This document shows, piece by piece, positions 22,189 through 33,758 of a DNA stretch of 64,000 nucleotides; position 1 is the stretch's first letter; every line of letters starts with the position of its first letter. The stretch spans positions 2,108,001 through 2,172,000 of the forward strand of contig NC_063023.1 of assembly GCF_020509005.1 (NCBI RefSeq), read 5' to 3'. The notes below the pieces were generated by a model. That model was not told the origin of the DNA and did no database searches. It worked only from the letters and a program-made list of their open reading frames with translations. Source of the stretch: Fulvia fulva (lineage: Eukaryota; Ascomycota; Dothideomycetes; Mycosphaerellales; Mycosphaerellaceae). Position numbers and translations under genes: made by a program.

Positions 22189-23787
22189 CTATCCCAACTT
22201 CGCCAACAGATTCTGATGCATAATAGATCTAAGTCCTTGCCAAAGCAACCTCAAAGTCGCAGCCCAGGTCAACGGCTGCTCCAACAATCCGGCTATCCCC
22301 GCCTCTATCGATGTATAAGGACTCTCCAGACGCCTCTTCGTAATCAAGAAGCTGCCCGGTAACGAAGACAGCCAGGCATTCTTCTCAAAGTTCTCATTCT
22401 CACCAACCACCATCTTCGCTAGAGCTTCACCGCAGCCCCAACAAAGTGGCATCCCATATCCGTTAAAGCCAGCAGCAATGTACTCCCCATTGGCCCCACA
22501 CTCCGTATATGTTTCCGGGATCTGACCGACCCACGGCAGGTGGTCAGGCGTGAAGCCCATGATGCCTGACCAGATCGACTTGACCTTGGGTTTCCCGCCT
22601 TGTGGCCAGCCTTGCTCGAAGATTGTCGGAAGGACTGATTCCAACTTGTCCTTCGAGATAGTGCTGATGTTTGTGTCGTCGCTGGATAGGACCTCAGTAG
22701 CGAACTGCTTCTCGCCGCCGATGAAAATGTCTCCGGTATGGGCGTTCTGCGTAATGTAGTAGAGGCCGTAAGATAACGTGTTGTCTGCTGCATCATATGT
22801 AGGCTTGTCAATGGTAGACCATGACTTGTGATTGCCTTCGTTTTGGAAGTCCGGTCCAGCAGCTTGGACTGACATCGTGGCTCGTAGTGGGAAGATCTTA
22901 CCGCGAAGCTTTGGTAGGAGATGACCGGTCCAGCCGTTTGTGCAGTGTATCACCATCGTGGCACGAATGGTGCCTCGAGGTGTCGTGAGTATGTACGGGT
23001 ACTCAGCATTTGACGCAGGATGGTGCTTCACAGAAGTCACCGGCGTCTCGGTCTCGAACGAAAATCTGCCCGTGTACTGTTCCAGTAGCCGCTTGAAAAG
23101 TCCAGTGATCAATCGATAAGGCCAAAAAGCACCAGCACTACTCGTAATGACGCCAACCGCATCCTTCATATTGAACTTTTCCCGAGCCTCTTCAGGGCCA
23201 AAGGCTTCGTGGTCACCACTTTTCTTCGGTAAGCACTGCTCATACCGTGCATGACTCTGCTTCGCCGCTTCGAAGATCTCCTCATCCCAGTACCCGCAGA
23301 CTGATCGTACCCGCCGCACCTCTGCCCCGAACCCTGTGGCTAAGTCATCCTGGCGATTCAATCCATGCATACGATCCAATGTCATGTTTGCGAACTCAGC
23401 AATCCCGGTTGCCTCTTTCACTCCGAAGTACTTCTCGATTCGGGTGAACTCCTCCGGCATTGGGGATAAAAGATGTCCTCCATTTCGTCCAGTGGCACCG
23501 CTGCACAGTGTACGGGCTTCGAATACAGTGACGTTAGCATCAGGGTCGGACCGCGTGAGTGTGAGTATGTTTTGAGCAACACTACATGCTGTTATGCCAG
23601 ATCCAATGATAGCGTATTTCGTCTTCGATGGAAGTTCTGCCGACTGGATGGTTGATATGTCAGAAGCAGGTATCTGCCAGAACGCCTCTGTGGGTTGAGC
23701 TCGCGGTAGTCCTGGGTCTGCAAGAGCATCTTCAATCAATTTCGATATCACTTCTTCCGGTACGGCATCAGATCTGTGGTCAGCCAT
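22189..23787 (-). CDS. FAD-dependent oxidoreductase (DAO family)
   Basis: Single-exon flavoprotein of 532 residues in the D-amino-acid oxidase-like fold, oxidising an amine or amino acid. The dinucleotide-binding motif YAIIGSGITACSVAQ lies near residue 55, followed by the FAD-contacting SGATGRNGGHLL. C-terminal IWSGIMGFTPDHLPWVGQIP and YIAAGFNGYGMPLCWGCGEAL are conserved regions of this family. The first ATG in frame is 23787; sequence upstream in the same open frame starts at a non-ATG codon. There is no signal peptide or membrane segment. The specific substrate cannot be assigned. Confidence 0.9.
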   Translation of the reverse strand: MADHRSDAVPEEVISKLIEDALADPGLPRAQPTEAFWQIPASDISTIQSAELPSKTKYAIIGSGITACSVAQNILTLTRSDPDANVTVFEARTLCSGATGRNGGHLLSPMPEEFTRIEKYFGVKEATGIAEFANMTLDRMHGLNRQDDLATGFGAEVRRVRSVCGYWDEEIFEAAKQSHARYEQCLPKKSGDHEAFGPEEAREKFNMKDAVGVITSSAGAFWPYRLITGLFKRLLEQYTGRFSFETETPVTSVKHHPASNAEYPYILTTPRGTIRATMVIHCTNGWTGHLLPKLRGKIFPLRATMSVQAAGPDFQNEGNHKSWSTIDKPTYDAADNTLSYGLYYITQNAHTGDIFIGGEKQFATEVLSSDDTNISTISKDKLESVLPTIFEQGWPQGGKPKVKSIWSGIMGFTPDHLPWVGQIPETYTECGANGEYIAAGFNGYGMPLCWGCGEALAKMVVGENENFEKNAWLSSLPGSFLITKRRLESPYTSIEAGIAGLLEQPLTWAATLRLLWQGLRSIMHQNLLAKLG

Positions 23788-24195
23788 TGTGTGAGAGACA
23801 GATAGAACGAAGTAGAGTTCAGTATAGTGATGACCTAGAGCGCCATTGTAGCATGTACCTTCAAGCGGACACAAAGTTTCAAAAGTGAAAGACCGACTGA
23901 GCAAGAAGACTGTGATGATTGGAATGTACTTGTGATGGGGTCTAAGAGAGTACGAAGTGGAGTTGCGCCTCCCCCATTTGCGGAAAGTGCAACCGAACCT
24001 GCAGACCAGGCCCGTGACATCAAGATCATGCAAAGACCGAACCTGCCCTGATATCTTGCATAGTCAATAGACGATGTATTGGGACGAGGATTCGCTTTAG
24101 ACGACAACGAAGAGGCAATTTAATGGCCAGAATATTACATCGGTGGAACATTTATGTATGTCGTGAAAGAGGCATATATCGACCTTGGTCTGCAT
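23788..24195. other. intergenic between oxidoreductase and beta-propeller gene
   Basis: About 400 bp holding the oxidoreductase promoter and the 3' flank of the neighbouring minus-strand gene. No other feature is supported. Confidence 0.5.
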
Positions 24196-25529
24196 CTACT
24201 CATCCGGTCCAAGCGCATACTGCACGACCTGGTTCCTCAGCGCACTGCTGAAGTACAGATTGTTGCCTGGCTTGTAGTTAACAGCAATGTTGGCGGTGCC
24301 AATGTCGACTGTGAAGAGGTCAGCGAATGCAAGACCTTGATGTTGCAACTAACTTACTGGGAAGGTTGGCAGGAACTGCGTTTGGAGCATTGGAGAACTC
24401 CGGTGGCATTTGCACGTAAGTGTACTTCAATGTCTTTGTGTCGAGACGAGCCAGCTGGTCGTTGGTAAGGAAGAACGACATCCATGAACCGCCGTTGCCG
24501 CCAGGAGTAGGGCCAGTGTTGACACTTCCGAAACCAAGGAGCTTGTCCGTTGGGTAGAGCTCGATCTTCTTCGACTTCATGTTGATGCGACCCTGGCCTC
24601 TGCCGAAGAGTGTCGTGAAGTAGACCCAGCCATCCTTCTCTACGCGAACGACAGCTGGCGACTGAAGACCTGCCAGAAGTGGGAGCGGGTACTCGGTGTA
24701 CTTCTCAGTCTTTGGGTCGAAGGTGAACATAGCGTTACCCAGGACAAGGCAGCCGTATACGATGCCGTCAGAGGCGACGTAAACACCAAGTGGCAGTTCG
24801 TTGATGCTGAAGACTTTGTAGTTTGTGAACCTTTGAGTGCTGTAGCGGAAGTACTGCAAGACCAGTCCGGTAGTTTGCGTCACCCACATGCCGTCCTTGT
24901 CGGTCCACAGGTCGTTGAACGGGAAGAGGTTGCCGAGTGGGTTCGAAGACTGGCCATCCTCGTTGGTCTGGAAGACTCGGATGCTCTTATCGCTGGTCTT
25001 GAGCTGCACGAGCTGGTTACGGAGGCCGTTGCTGGCATAGCTGTAGAGTGTCAGTGCGGCTTACGTCTATCCTCATGGTGCCTACTCACATGTTTCCATC
25101 GGCTCCGTCGCGAATAGCGCAAGAAAGAGCCAGCCTGTCGCCGAGCGGTGAGGGAATGATACCCGCTCCAGGAAGTGAGAAGATGGGCGTCGCGTTGTTC
25201 TGGTTGAATGGAGTGACAGGAATGGGGTACTCCGTGACTTGTCCAGATACAGTATCGATGCTGAAGAGCTGGTTGATGAACTGCTGTTCACCATAGAGAA
25301 GACCATCGGCGGGGTTGAATGCCATATCGCAAGGTCCAGAGAGAGGTGTCTTCATGTCAAAGAACCTGAATTTGCCATTCTGACGCACTTCGAGGTCGCG
25401 CGCAGGAAGCGCCTTGCCCTCAGCATCTGGAACTCCGCTACCGGATTCGTAGGAGATGGGTGAGGCTACAGGCGTGGCATATGTGCATGCTGCAAGCAGT
25501 GGCAGCGCCAATGCTGCTGTGTGAAGCAT
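24196..25529 (-). CDS. secreted SMP-30/streptogramin-lyase-like beta-propeller protein
   Basis: Three exons (25529-25090, 25040-24358, 24308-24196) splice in frame to 411 residues, with introns carrying GTGAGT and GTAAGT donors. An N-terminal signal peptide (MLHTAALALPLLAACTYA) is visible. The body shows repeated blades such as PCDMAFNPADGLLYGEQQ, LGVYVASDGIVYG and AVVRVEKDGWVYFTT, a pattern of six-bladed propeller lactonase/Vgb-like proteins. It is probably extracellular. No catalytic activity can be claimed. The start is the first ATG, 25529. Confidence 0.8.
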
Positions 25530-27355
25530 GATGAAGAATGTGAACACTTGCTGAACAGTCCTGGAGCAGAAGCTGGTTCAAACAGGAAGATCAACGAAGA
25601 AGTAGGGATATAAGAAGTTATACCATTACCGCAATGTCCGTAGCTAGCGCTGGGATGATGCTCTCCAAGAAGGACATCTCGACGCCGCCGAAGCCTCCAG
25701 GACAGTAGTGGACGTTCAACGGAGGCGGCGTTCGCGGTAAATCGTGTCCGCTAAGCTGTTCCTGCGGGTGTGGCCACCAGGAACAGTCGCGACTGGGCAG
25801 CCGTTGCATAAGAATTTGGTTCAGAGTTTGTGAGGCGATTCTTATCCCCGCAATTGAAGGAGAAGTGTTGTTGTGTCGTGTGAGAGCCGAACAGTACAGT
25901 AGGACCACTTTCCTGCGCCGGCAGAACGTGGACCATCTCGTCGGCGACCGCGGGTCTAGACATAATGTCCAAATCACAGTCTGAAGCATTCTCGAGGCAT
26001 GTTGTTGGTCGAAGCAGAGGGAGAAACCGAGAAGTGGAAGTGGTGCAGAGCTTGTGCCGTCATGCTGGGCGCCACGGTGATCTGCAATCCGGTATCTTCT
26101 TGAGATGGTAAGCGCCAGGCTTGTTCGTATGTCGCAGTTCGTATCTGGCAGGTAATGAACCTCACGTGTGAAAAGCCTCATTGTCGCTCATAATGATCGC
26201 TGTCGATGCACATGTACAGTATGCAGATGGAAAATGTGCTCACGAAAGGATGAAATCGTGGGATTGGCGCGGAAAGAACTCCGTCGTGCAGTCAAGGATC
26301 CTGTACCAGATCCATGTCGACGTCGATCGTTCTTGCCCCGACATCTCGACCACACTTGATCTGAACGATGCTATCGGTTCGAGTAGGGACGACCACGCCG
26401 GCATCTACCATTTTGAGAAGCACCGACGCTCAAACACAGACCGCAGCCACAGTATGCTTAGCGAACGCCTCCCAAAAGGTGGCTGCATTAGACGCAACTT
26501 GATGTCTAAACTCGAACTTGTTGACCTTGCCGAGTTACAGCAACGAGACTGCGGAACAGTCTGCTACGTGAGACTGATGTTATGGACCTTCGAGCCCGGA
26601 CGACCCAGCTAGTGCTTCTTCTCCTCACCTCCCTCGACCACATCCTCAATCTTCTCGCTCAACGGCTCATCCTTGCCATGACCCTCCTCGCTATGGCTGT
26701 CGGCTCCATATATCACATCTTTCACCTCGTCTCCCAACGACTCTCTTGGGTGCTCGGTGTCTGACAACGTTTATTCAGTGTCTAGAAAACGAAGGGGCGT
26801 CTTCTCGATGCATACCTGAAGGCATGATTAACTACTGCGGGAATCAAGGACCTCTGTGCTTCTTGGGAGTCAATTGAACAGGCGCACAATACATGTACAT
26901 GTATGCTGAGTCTGACGTGTCGGATGACGATCCGGCGTAGCTTTGAGCTGTATTTGGATCCTTCCACGGTGACTGCTGCGCGGCGTGAGAGTTCAGCTAT
27001 CGAGAATCAGTCCAGGCTCTGAGCATTTGAAGCTGGTGCGAGGCTCATGTGGGCAGGTAATCTCCTGGTAGAGAGTATGTAGCTTTAGCATTCATGATAC
27101 GTAACCTCGTATCTCGTTTCGCCCAAACGCCTTCGCTAAGCTAATCAGTTCTGTGCAACGCAGCTGCTCGTGTGTGCACTCAGATACGTATCTCACTCAG
27201 AGAGCCAGCCATAAGAGCTCGTTCAACGGTCGCTTCAACTGCGATTCGTGTCCTTTGCTCTTTCGCGTGGCTCGATCCTCCGTCATCCTCAATGCTCTGT
27301 GTCTTTTGGGTCGCATAGTCCATTCTCGGGTATGTGTAGCTCAGATTGAGTTATT
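25530..27355. other. long intergenic stretch, no firm gene
   Basis: About 1.8 kb. The longest open frame (minus, 25618-26181) has no domain and a composition like random sequence. A 60-codon ATG-initiated hydrophobic frame lies at 26582-26764. I see nothing else supported. Confidence 0.45.
26582..26764 (+). CDS. possible small leucine-rich membrane peptide
   Basis: Sixty codons from ATG to stop, rich in Leu and Ile (LVLLLLTSLDHILNLLAQRL, then LILAMTLLAMAVG). It could form one or two membrane helices or an amphipathic leucine-repeat helix. There is no homologue I recognise, no intron and no other support, so chance is the leading alternative. Confidence 0.18.
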   Translation: MDLRARTTQLVLLLLTSLDHILNLLAQRLILAMTLLAMAVGSIYHIFHLVSQRLSWVLGV

Positions 27356-27883
27356 TCATGGTGCCGGGTTGTCCTTCACGACCTGCTTAATCCTCTTCTC
27401 GTAGGCCGCTCGATCTTTCTTGAACAGGTTGTAAGCGTCCGCTTGCGCCGGCGAATCTGGGTTTACCTCATCCAGCAGCATCTGAATCCCAAGCAGAATC
27501 TCTTTGATCGTGATGGCCGGTTTCCATCCCTCCTCCTCATTCAAGATACTGAGGCATACAGTGCCGGATGGGTAGACGTTTGGGTGGAAGAGCGGCGGGA
27601 CGAACTTGCACTTCGGTGGCTTGGTTGGGAACTCTGTGCGCAGTCAGCTCAACGGTTTCCTCATAATCTTGGTTCTCGGTCACTCACCATCAGGGAATTG
27701 CACTTCTAACTTGAAGAGTCCACCTTCCCAGATAGTCTTGTCTTTGCCCGGAATGGCACAGTCCCACTTCTTGAGATCAAGTGCACCTTGTGAGCTCTTG
27801 ACTGGTCGCGCCACAAATCCGAAAGGATGATCTTTACGCCATTGCTTGCGTTCTTCTTGCAAGCGAGCGACTGTGAGCGACAT
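27356..27883 (-). CDS. UBC9: SUMO-conjugating E2 enzyme Ubc9
   Basis: Transfers SUMO from the E1 to target lysines, mainly in the nucleus. Exons 27883-27688 and 27633-27356 join to 157 residues, the usual Ubc9 length. Landmarks are [17 protein letters not shown] at the N-terminus, [10 protein letters not shown] after the intron, [15 protein letters not shown] containing the catalytic cysteine, and the C-terminal [18 protein letters not shown]. The 54-nt intron has donor GTGAGT and branch CTGAC. Very confident. Confidence 0.97.
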
Positions 27884-28371
27884 GCTGCGCAAGTTTTGTG
27901 ATGGTTATCGCTCGTGGTTGGTGGTGATTAGTCGCGTGCGCTGTGAGTCGTTGAGAGGGTGGTGGCAGAAGTTGCAGCGGACTCTGTGTTTCGCAGTCGA
28001 GTGTGAGCTTTATGGGGTCGCGTGATCAGCCGCATGTGATAGCGCAACGAAGCAAAGTGAGGTTGTGTTTGGCAAAGCACAAGTGCACACAGCCGTGTCG
28101 AACAGTGAGAAGCCGAGCCGCTGTCGATCGCCGCAAGCTGCAATCCCTGCATGTGCTCCCCACCGAGGTGACAAGGGCCCGCCATGACCATGCATATCGA
28201 TCTCACGTACAACATCAACTTCTAACCGACGGGAACGTGTACCGGGTCCTTGTCACGCTACAGAGTCGCTGAGTCGAGAACAAAGACTCGACAACATTCA
28301 CAGCCGCTCTCCATTGAACTTGCGAGTCAGCAGCCCGACCCCGCCCTCAGCAGCGCAAAGCAGTCGCAACG
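27884..28371. other. divergent promoter region UBC9/PEX19
   Basis: About 490 bp between the start codons of two divergently transcribed genes, so it should hold both promoters. No specific element is clear enough to annotate. Confidence 0.55.
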
Positions 28372-29393
28372 ATGGCAGAGAGACCGCCGCAGAACGTATC
28401 AGCGCCTGATCCTGAAGAGGACGATTTGGATGATCTAGACGATGTGCTCGACGAGTTCCAAGCAACTTCGATATCAAAGCCCAAAGCGGCATCACCTACC
28501 GTACCCGCAGCATCAGGACCCGGCAGACCCAAATATGCATCTTCTACAGCAGAACCTGCCTCAGCAGGCTCAGACGACGACCTAGCAAAGCAACTCCAAG
28601 CCGGCATGTCCAGCCTCATCAGCGAACTCGACCAAAACCCCGACATGCAAGCCGAATTCGAGAAAATGATGCAAGAGCTCATAGCCGCAGGCGCAGCCGG
28701 CAGTGACCAAGAAGCCGGTGCACATCTCCAGGAAGCCGCAAAGGCAGTCTCAGAAGATACAAAGCCCAAAGCAACAACGACACCGTCCAGTAGCAACACA
28801 GCCGACAAGAAGAAACCCGCCTTCGACTCCACAATCCGCGCAACGATGGACCGCATCTCCGCCTCCAACACCGCAGCCTCCACAGCCTCCACCCAACCCC
28901 AAAGCGAAGAAGACCTCCTCGCCCAGATGATGAAAGAACTCACTGAGGGCGGGATGATGGGAGGTGAAGGTGGGGGGAAAGGGGACTTCAACTCCATGCT
29001 TATGAACATGATGGCGCATTTGACGAATAAGGAGATTCTATATGACCCAATGAAAGAGCTGCATGACAAGTTCCCGGCGTGGTTGGAGAAGAACGAGAAG
29101 ACCACGGACAAGGAAAATTTGAAGAGGTATAAGGAGCAACAGGTTTTGGTGAGGGAGATTGTGGGGAGGTTTGAGAGGAAGGGGTACAGTGATGGGAATG
29201 AGGATGATAGGGAGTATATTGTGGAGAGGATGCAAAAGGTGAGTTTTCTAACATGTCCAATGTCTTGGGGGAAGTACTGACCTGTTGATCTTAGATGCAA
29301 GCCGCTGGCTCGCCACCGTCAGATCTGGTTGGTGATATGAGTGCTGCGCAAGAGGCACTTGGTGATTTGGATCAGGGCTGTCCTACGCAATAG
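28372..29393 (+). CDS. PEX19: peroxisomal membrane protein import receptor Pex19
   Basis: Cytosolic chaperone and receptor for newly made peroxisomal membrane proteins. Exons 28372-29238 and 29295-29393 give 321 residues. The N-terminal acidic segment (DDLDDLDDVLDEF) is the Pex3-binding type. The alpha-helical C-terminal domain includes ILYDPMKELHDKFPAWLEKN and RYKEQQVLVREIV. The protein ends in CPTQ, a CaaX box expected to be farnesylated as in other Pex19 proteins. The splice matters because it supplies the last 32 residues, including that box. Confidence 0.96.
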
Positions 29394-29612
29394 AGCTGCT
29401 GGAGGACGAATCTCTGGGCTCTGCAATTGCGATCATCATATGCCGTCTGTACATCTGTGATACCCGAGAATCATGAATTGGAGGCTAGTGCACATCCGTA
29501 GCCTCGCCTGAACATATCATTAACAGCTGGATCTCTGTCGCACATGCCGTTCCAAAATCCCCAACGCCTCGCTAAAGCCATCAAAAGTCGTTCGCAACGT
29601 TCATGCTGACAA

Positions 29613-30257
29613 TTAGCTCATATCCATCTCATCGTCATTGCCACTCTGCTGCTGCTGAACATGATGGGCATTTACGAGCGCCATCTTGTTCCCCACAGTC
29701 GTTGTACTCTCCCCTCCCTCCTCCATCCCCATCACCTCCGAGAACAAAGCATCATAATCCGCATCATCACTCCACAAATCATCCTGCACATCCATCTCTC
29801 CCTCCGCCTCCGCCCCCTCTGCATTCTCTTCCGGCATAAACTCCAACAACGCCTCCAGCTCCGCATCCTCATCCCTCACAAACTCCTCAACCTCCTCCTC
29901 AGGTAGATGCTGCGAACTCATCTGCATCTGACTGCACTGCTGACTCCAGCTCGGCAGTTCGTCGTCGTCTACTTCCTCCCTCGGCGCGTTCCTCGCCAAC
30001 TCGGCCTCGTACGCCCGTCGCTTCTGCACGAAGTCCAAGCGCATGATATCCTCCCCTCGCGCCTCATACCGCCGATCGTCCCGTTTATCCTTGACGTTGC
30101 GGAGGAAATTGGTTCGGCGCCGCTCTTTAAGGTCATCCTGTTTCTGCAGCGGGGCGCGTTTTATGGTTCGTTTCGAGAAGGGTGTGCTTGTCGCGGTGGC
30201 GTTCTCATTCTGTTCGTGACGGAGCGGGATCTTCGTATTGGTGTTTATATCGGACAT
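29613..30257 (-). CDS. conserved-looking acidic protein of unknown function
   Basis: Single exon, 214 residues from the ATG at 30257. The N-terminal half is basic and arginine-rich (KRTIKRAPLQKQDDLKERRR, then FLRNVKDKRDDRRYEARGED). The C-terminal half is strongly acidic (EEEVEEFVRDEDAELEALL), ends in YDALFSEVMGMEEGGES and is followed by a Gln-rich tail. The layout suggests a nuclear protein. I do not recognise the family. The frame is open about 45 codons upstream of the ATG without another start. Confidence 0.6.
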   Translation of the reverse strand: MSDINTNTKIPLRHEQNENATATSTPFSKRTIKRAPLQKQDDLKERRRTNFLRNVKDKRDDRRYEARGEDIMRLDFVQKRRAYEAELARNAPREEVDDDELPSWSQQCSQMQMSSQHLPEEEVEEFVRDEDAELEALLEFMPEENAEGAEAEGEMDVQDDLWSDDADYDALFSEVMGMEEGGESTTTVGNKMALVNAHHVQQQQSGNDDEMDMS

Positions 30258-30801
30258 GTACGTGTTTCCACCTGACGTGCCTCGTCCGGGCCATCGACTT
30301 GTGATGTTTGCGCTCCGGGGCGAGAGGGGTGAGGGGTTTGCGGGCAGATATGCGATGGGTGAGGATGAGAGTGGATGCATGAAGGCCAGCATCGCGATCG
30401 GGGCTGCGCTTTAGTGCTGTGTGTTGGTAATGTTGGTGGCAATACACGTAGAGGACGCGCCGAAGCGCGTTCCGAAAGATGGTTTAGTCATCTAGTGCTT
30501 TTATTGGGGTTGCTGAAGAAACATCTGGGACGATGATAACATGCTCATGGGCGGTACTAAGATGGTCTTATCTATCTATGCCAATCAGCTGGTACAGTGG
30601 GAATATATGTGATCTGATTTGGAGCTGTGGCGAGCGCCATGAAGCCTTCGGTATCGAAATCACTGATCAATACCACTTTAAGCATCAAAGTGGGCATGAG
30701 CAACACACATCATCGTCATCCCCTGGGTCTTGTTTTGTCCCAAACAGCTCCGTGATTCAGAAACACGGTAGAGTCGCAGATGAGGATGATAGAGGTATTC
30801 G
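30258..30801. other. intergenic, no gene recognised
   Basis: About 540 bp between two minus-strand genes: the 5' flank of the acidic protein and the 3' flank of the PPR-like gene. Overlapping open frames carry no domain. Confidence 0.5.
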
Positions 30802-33468
30802 TCAAAAAGGCTTGTATACAGTATCAACAACATCGTCAGCTTCCACTACATCAGCAGGCGAATCTGCCGTGCTTTCCTCACGGTGCTGCCGCTCCTCCAC
30901 CTTGTCCGCCTCAAGAGCAGAGATTCTATCGCGCAGGCCTTCCTTTATATCTGCATCAACATCCGCCTGCAAGCGCATCGTGTACTGCGACTGCGTCAAT
31001 TGCGCCAATGCCTGCTGATCCTTCAGACTCTTCAAGCCTCCCTCAGTCCACCTATCCCACACCTTGCCATCCCGCTCCATTCGCCGCAACGCATCGAGCG
31101 TGCCATGGACATCTTGTGCAGTGGCATATCCAGCAGTCAGCACATTCCAAGTGACTTCATTCGGGGTCATGTCTTTGCTCTTCATATACGACAGAACCTG
31201 CTCAGCCAACTTCATTTGTCCATGGCGCGTGAAGCTGTACAGGAAGATAGTCCACGTCTGCACCGTCGGTCTGCAGCATACGCGTGTATCGCGCTGCATG
31301 TCCTTGATGACCTGCGCTGAATGAAGCAGACCTTTCTTCGTCTTCCCAAAGGTCATCATGAAGGCATTGGCAGCATGGTCTGTCTCGAGCAAAGCGCGAA
31401 AAGGCTCCTCTCCGGCGTCCGCAAGCTCGAGGAAGCGCCGGTATAGTTCGTAAGCGTTGGTCGTTGATTGAGTTCGCTGGTACATGTGCTCCAGATGAGC
31501 CGCAATCATGATCTCAACGACATGCTTCGGGGGTTGCATACGCTGCTTGTCGGGATGGACACGTGCTGATAGATGCGGCAAGACGATGCCGAGCTTGCGC
31601 AGAGGTTCGAGATCGAACAGCTGTGCATAACCATCCGCTATAGTGTCGAATGCATTGTCCGGATTGTGCCGGGTGTGATGCAGTGCCAAGCAATGGATGA
31701 TTTCTGTGGCGACGACAGGCTCATTGGCTATGCCAATATGTTCGATGGCATGTCGGATCGTTGTGTTGAGACCGTCAGCGTCGTCGATGGCGGCTTTGCA
31801 ACCTTTCAGTAGTATCGCATATGTGTAAGCATCTGCTTGGAGACCATGTTCAACGAGTGAGTTGTACACCGCGAAGGCAGTCCTTTGGTCGCCGGCCTCT
31901 ACAGCATTCAGCATAACAATATTGCAAAGCCGAATGTTCAACGTGACGCCAAGGTCGACAAACTTGTCAATGACCCGGAGGCAGACTCGTAGACCAGAAG
32001 GCTCCTTGATTGCAGCACGAAGTAGAGTCGCGCAAGTGCTGCGAAAAGCCGTAGAGTCATGCGCTGCTCCAGCACGACTTGACTCAATGGTAGCATCAAG
32101 TGCGTGCTCGAATTGTCCGCTTCGTGCAAAGCGTGTCGCAAAGTGGAGCCAGGTCAACCAAGTTGTCATGACACGATGATCCTTGATCGCGCGATACAGC
32201 TCGTTGATCTGATCATGACTAGAATGCGGCATGAGTAGTCTAAGGAAAGACGATCCGATGCGCAATGGACGGCGAATGCCACGATCTGCAAGACGAGGAA
32301 AGGCATCAGCTAGCGCAGCCAGGTTCTTCGCGCCCGTGTTGTCCTGAGGATGCGTGAACTTATCGGCTAGATGCTGGAGGATGTTCACCACGGTCCTAGC
32401 ATTGCAGCATCTGTGAGTAGAGACCAGGAACTCTACTGCGCGTTCAGGCTCATGTGAGAGGATCCAGAGAGCCGCTTGTTCCCAATACCATCTCTTCTTG
32501 AGGTTGACATAAGGCAAATCCTTCCCAAGAGCAGGTCGCCACAACCGCCCGCTGTTGCCCGCCTCCAAAGCAAAAGCGGCCCAGGCGCCAGCATTTGGGT
32601 GAAGCTTCGGGAGCGAGACCTCTTGACCATAATGGGACGACCGCTTGTCGAAACTGCTTTGCAATTTGGCAAAGTTCTCTTGCCAGTCTTGCGTATGAGA
32701 GAGCCGTAACATGAAGAACGGCTGATTGGGCCTTGCGTACGCTGCCGGCTCTTTCCCCATACGCTGCGCAAGTCTTTTCCGACGTGAATTGTGCTTCGGC
32801 GTGGCGTTCTGTCCATGGTTCCGCTTGGCTTTCTCTGTACCTTGAGATCTTGTCACTGCCGATCGTATGGTACGAGTACGACGCTGCAGGCTCGCCCGCT
32901 GTCTCCGATTGAGCTTGAGCGACCAATGCTCCAAGCCACTGAGTTGCGAAGCTTCACGCGCCGGTGCAACCGCTGGTACTAACCGCCTGACAGAGACAGT
33001 CGGTCCTTCCTGGCCATCATGGTCTAAGTGCCACTGCGAGATCTGCTGGACTGTGCGCTGGATCTTAGCATTGGAAGCAACATCTTTCTTGCGCCGTCTG
33101 CTAGCGTTTGCAAGCGCATGCTTGACCTGCTCACGCCGTGTCCGACGTAGCGAGAGTGTTGTTCTGGCATTGGGAGCATTGTGGCTGCTTTCAGACCTTG
33201 TACTGGCAGCCGCAGACGTATTCTCCACCTCCTTTCCATAAGAGCTGGCTAATGAGGCGTCTGCTGGACCGAGCAGAAAGTCCAGGTATGCTGAGTCGGC
33301 GGGTAGTCTGGATAAATCTAGCTCTTCATCTTGCTGGTCTCCGCCTGATGCACTGCTGTAGCTCCTCGGTGCTTGGAGCCATGTTCGTTGTGATGTGCAT
33401 ATCGTGGGGCTCGGGAAGCGATTGTGGCTGTGGTGAAGCGTTCTTATGGTGAGACGGCATAATAACAT
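30802..33468 (-). CDS. mitochondrial pentatricopeptide-repeat-like protein
   Basis: Single exon, 888 residues. The N-terminus is a typical mitochondrial presequence, rich in Arg/Ser/Thr and lacking acidic residues (MLLCRLTIRTLHHSHNRF). A basic low-complexity region follows to about residue 260. The C-terminal half contains helical repeats with PPR-like signatures, such as QADAYTYAILLKGCKAA, PTVQTWTIFLYSFTRHGQM and TPNEVTWNVLTAGYATA. Proteins of this kind bind organellar RNA in processing, stability or translation; the target is unknown. The C-terminus is acidic (VVEADDVVDTVYKPF). Confidence 0.88.
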   Translation of the reverse strand: MLLCRLTIRTLHHSHNRFPSPTICTSQRTWLQAPRSYSSASGGDQQDEELDLSRLPADSAYLDFLLGPADASLASSYGKEVENTSAAASTRSESSHNAPNARTTLSLRRTRREQVKHALANASRRRKKDVASNAKIQRTVQQISQWHLDHDGQEGPTVSVRRLVPAVAPAREASQLSGLEHWSLKLNRRQRASLQRRTRTIRSAVTRSQGTEKAKRNHGQNATPKHNSRRKRLAQRMGKEPAAYARPNQPFFMLRLSHTQDWQENFAKLQSSFDKRSSHYGQEVSLPKLHPNAGAWAAFALEAGNSGRLWRPALGKDLPYVNLKKRWYWEQAALWILSHEPERAVEFLVSTHRCCNARTVVNILQHLADKFTHPQDNTGAKNLAALADAFPRLADRGIRRPLRIGSSFLRLLMPHSSHDQINELYRAIKDHRVMTTWLTWLHFATRFARSGQFEHALDATIESSRAGAAHDSTAFRSTCATLLRAAIKEPSGLRVCLRVIDKFVDLGVTLNIRLCNIVMLNAVEAGDQRTAFAVYNSLVEHGLQADAYTYAILLKGCKAAIDDADGLNTTIRHAIEHIGIANEPVVATEIIHCLALHHTRHNPDNAFDTIADGYAQLFDLEPLRKLGIVLPHLSARVHPDKQRMQPPKHVVEIMIAAHLEHMYQRTQSTTNAYELYRRFLELADAGEEPFRALLETDHAANAFMMTFGKTKKGLLHSAQVIKDMQRDTRVCCRPTVQTWTIFLYSFTRHGQMKLAEQVLSYMKSKDMTPNEVTWNVLTAGYATAQDVHGTLDALRRMERDGKVWDRWTEGGLKSLKDQQALAQLTQSQYTMRLQADVDADIKEGLRDRISALEADKVEERQHREESTADSPADVVEADDVVDTVYKPF

Positions 33469-33758
33469 GGGCCGAACATTGGGTATATGTCGCGTGATGC
33501 AACGATGGGACTCGTGGCCGTGATGTTTGCGCTTTTGCGAGGACGGAGAAGAAAGCTTCGGAAGTGCTTGCGGAGATGCTGTCTTGAGTTCTCAGACCAT
33601 GAGGAGATCTGGTGCAGCGATCTTTGAGTCTGCTTTCGTGGAGACATCATTTTCTACCATATCTCTCAACAACACCACCACCTCACTTGCGCGACACCGA
33701 GGGCCAGCAATTCAGCACCAAGACCACTGCGAAATCTACTGGTATACGCGACACCATT

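Noticed and set aside
25618..26181. 187-codon minus-strand open frame
   Set aside because: Composition looks random and no motif is recognised.
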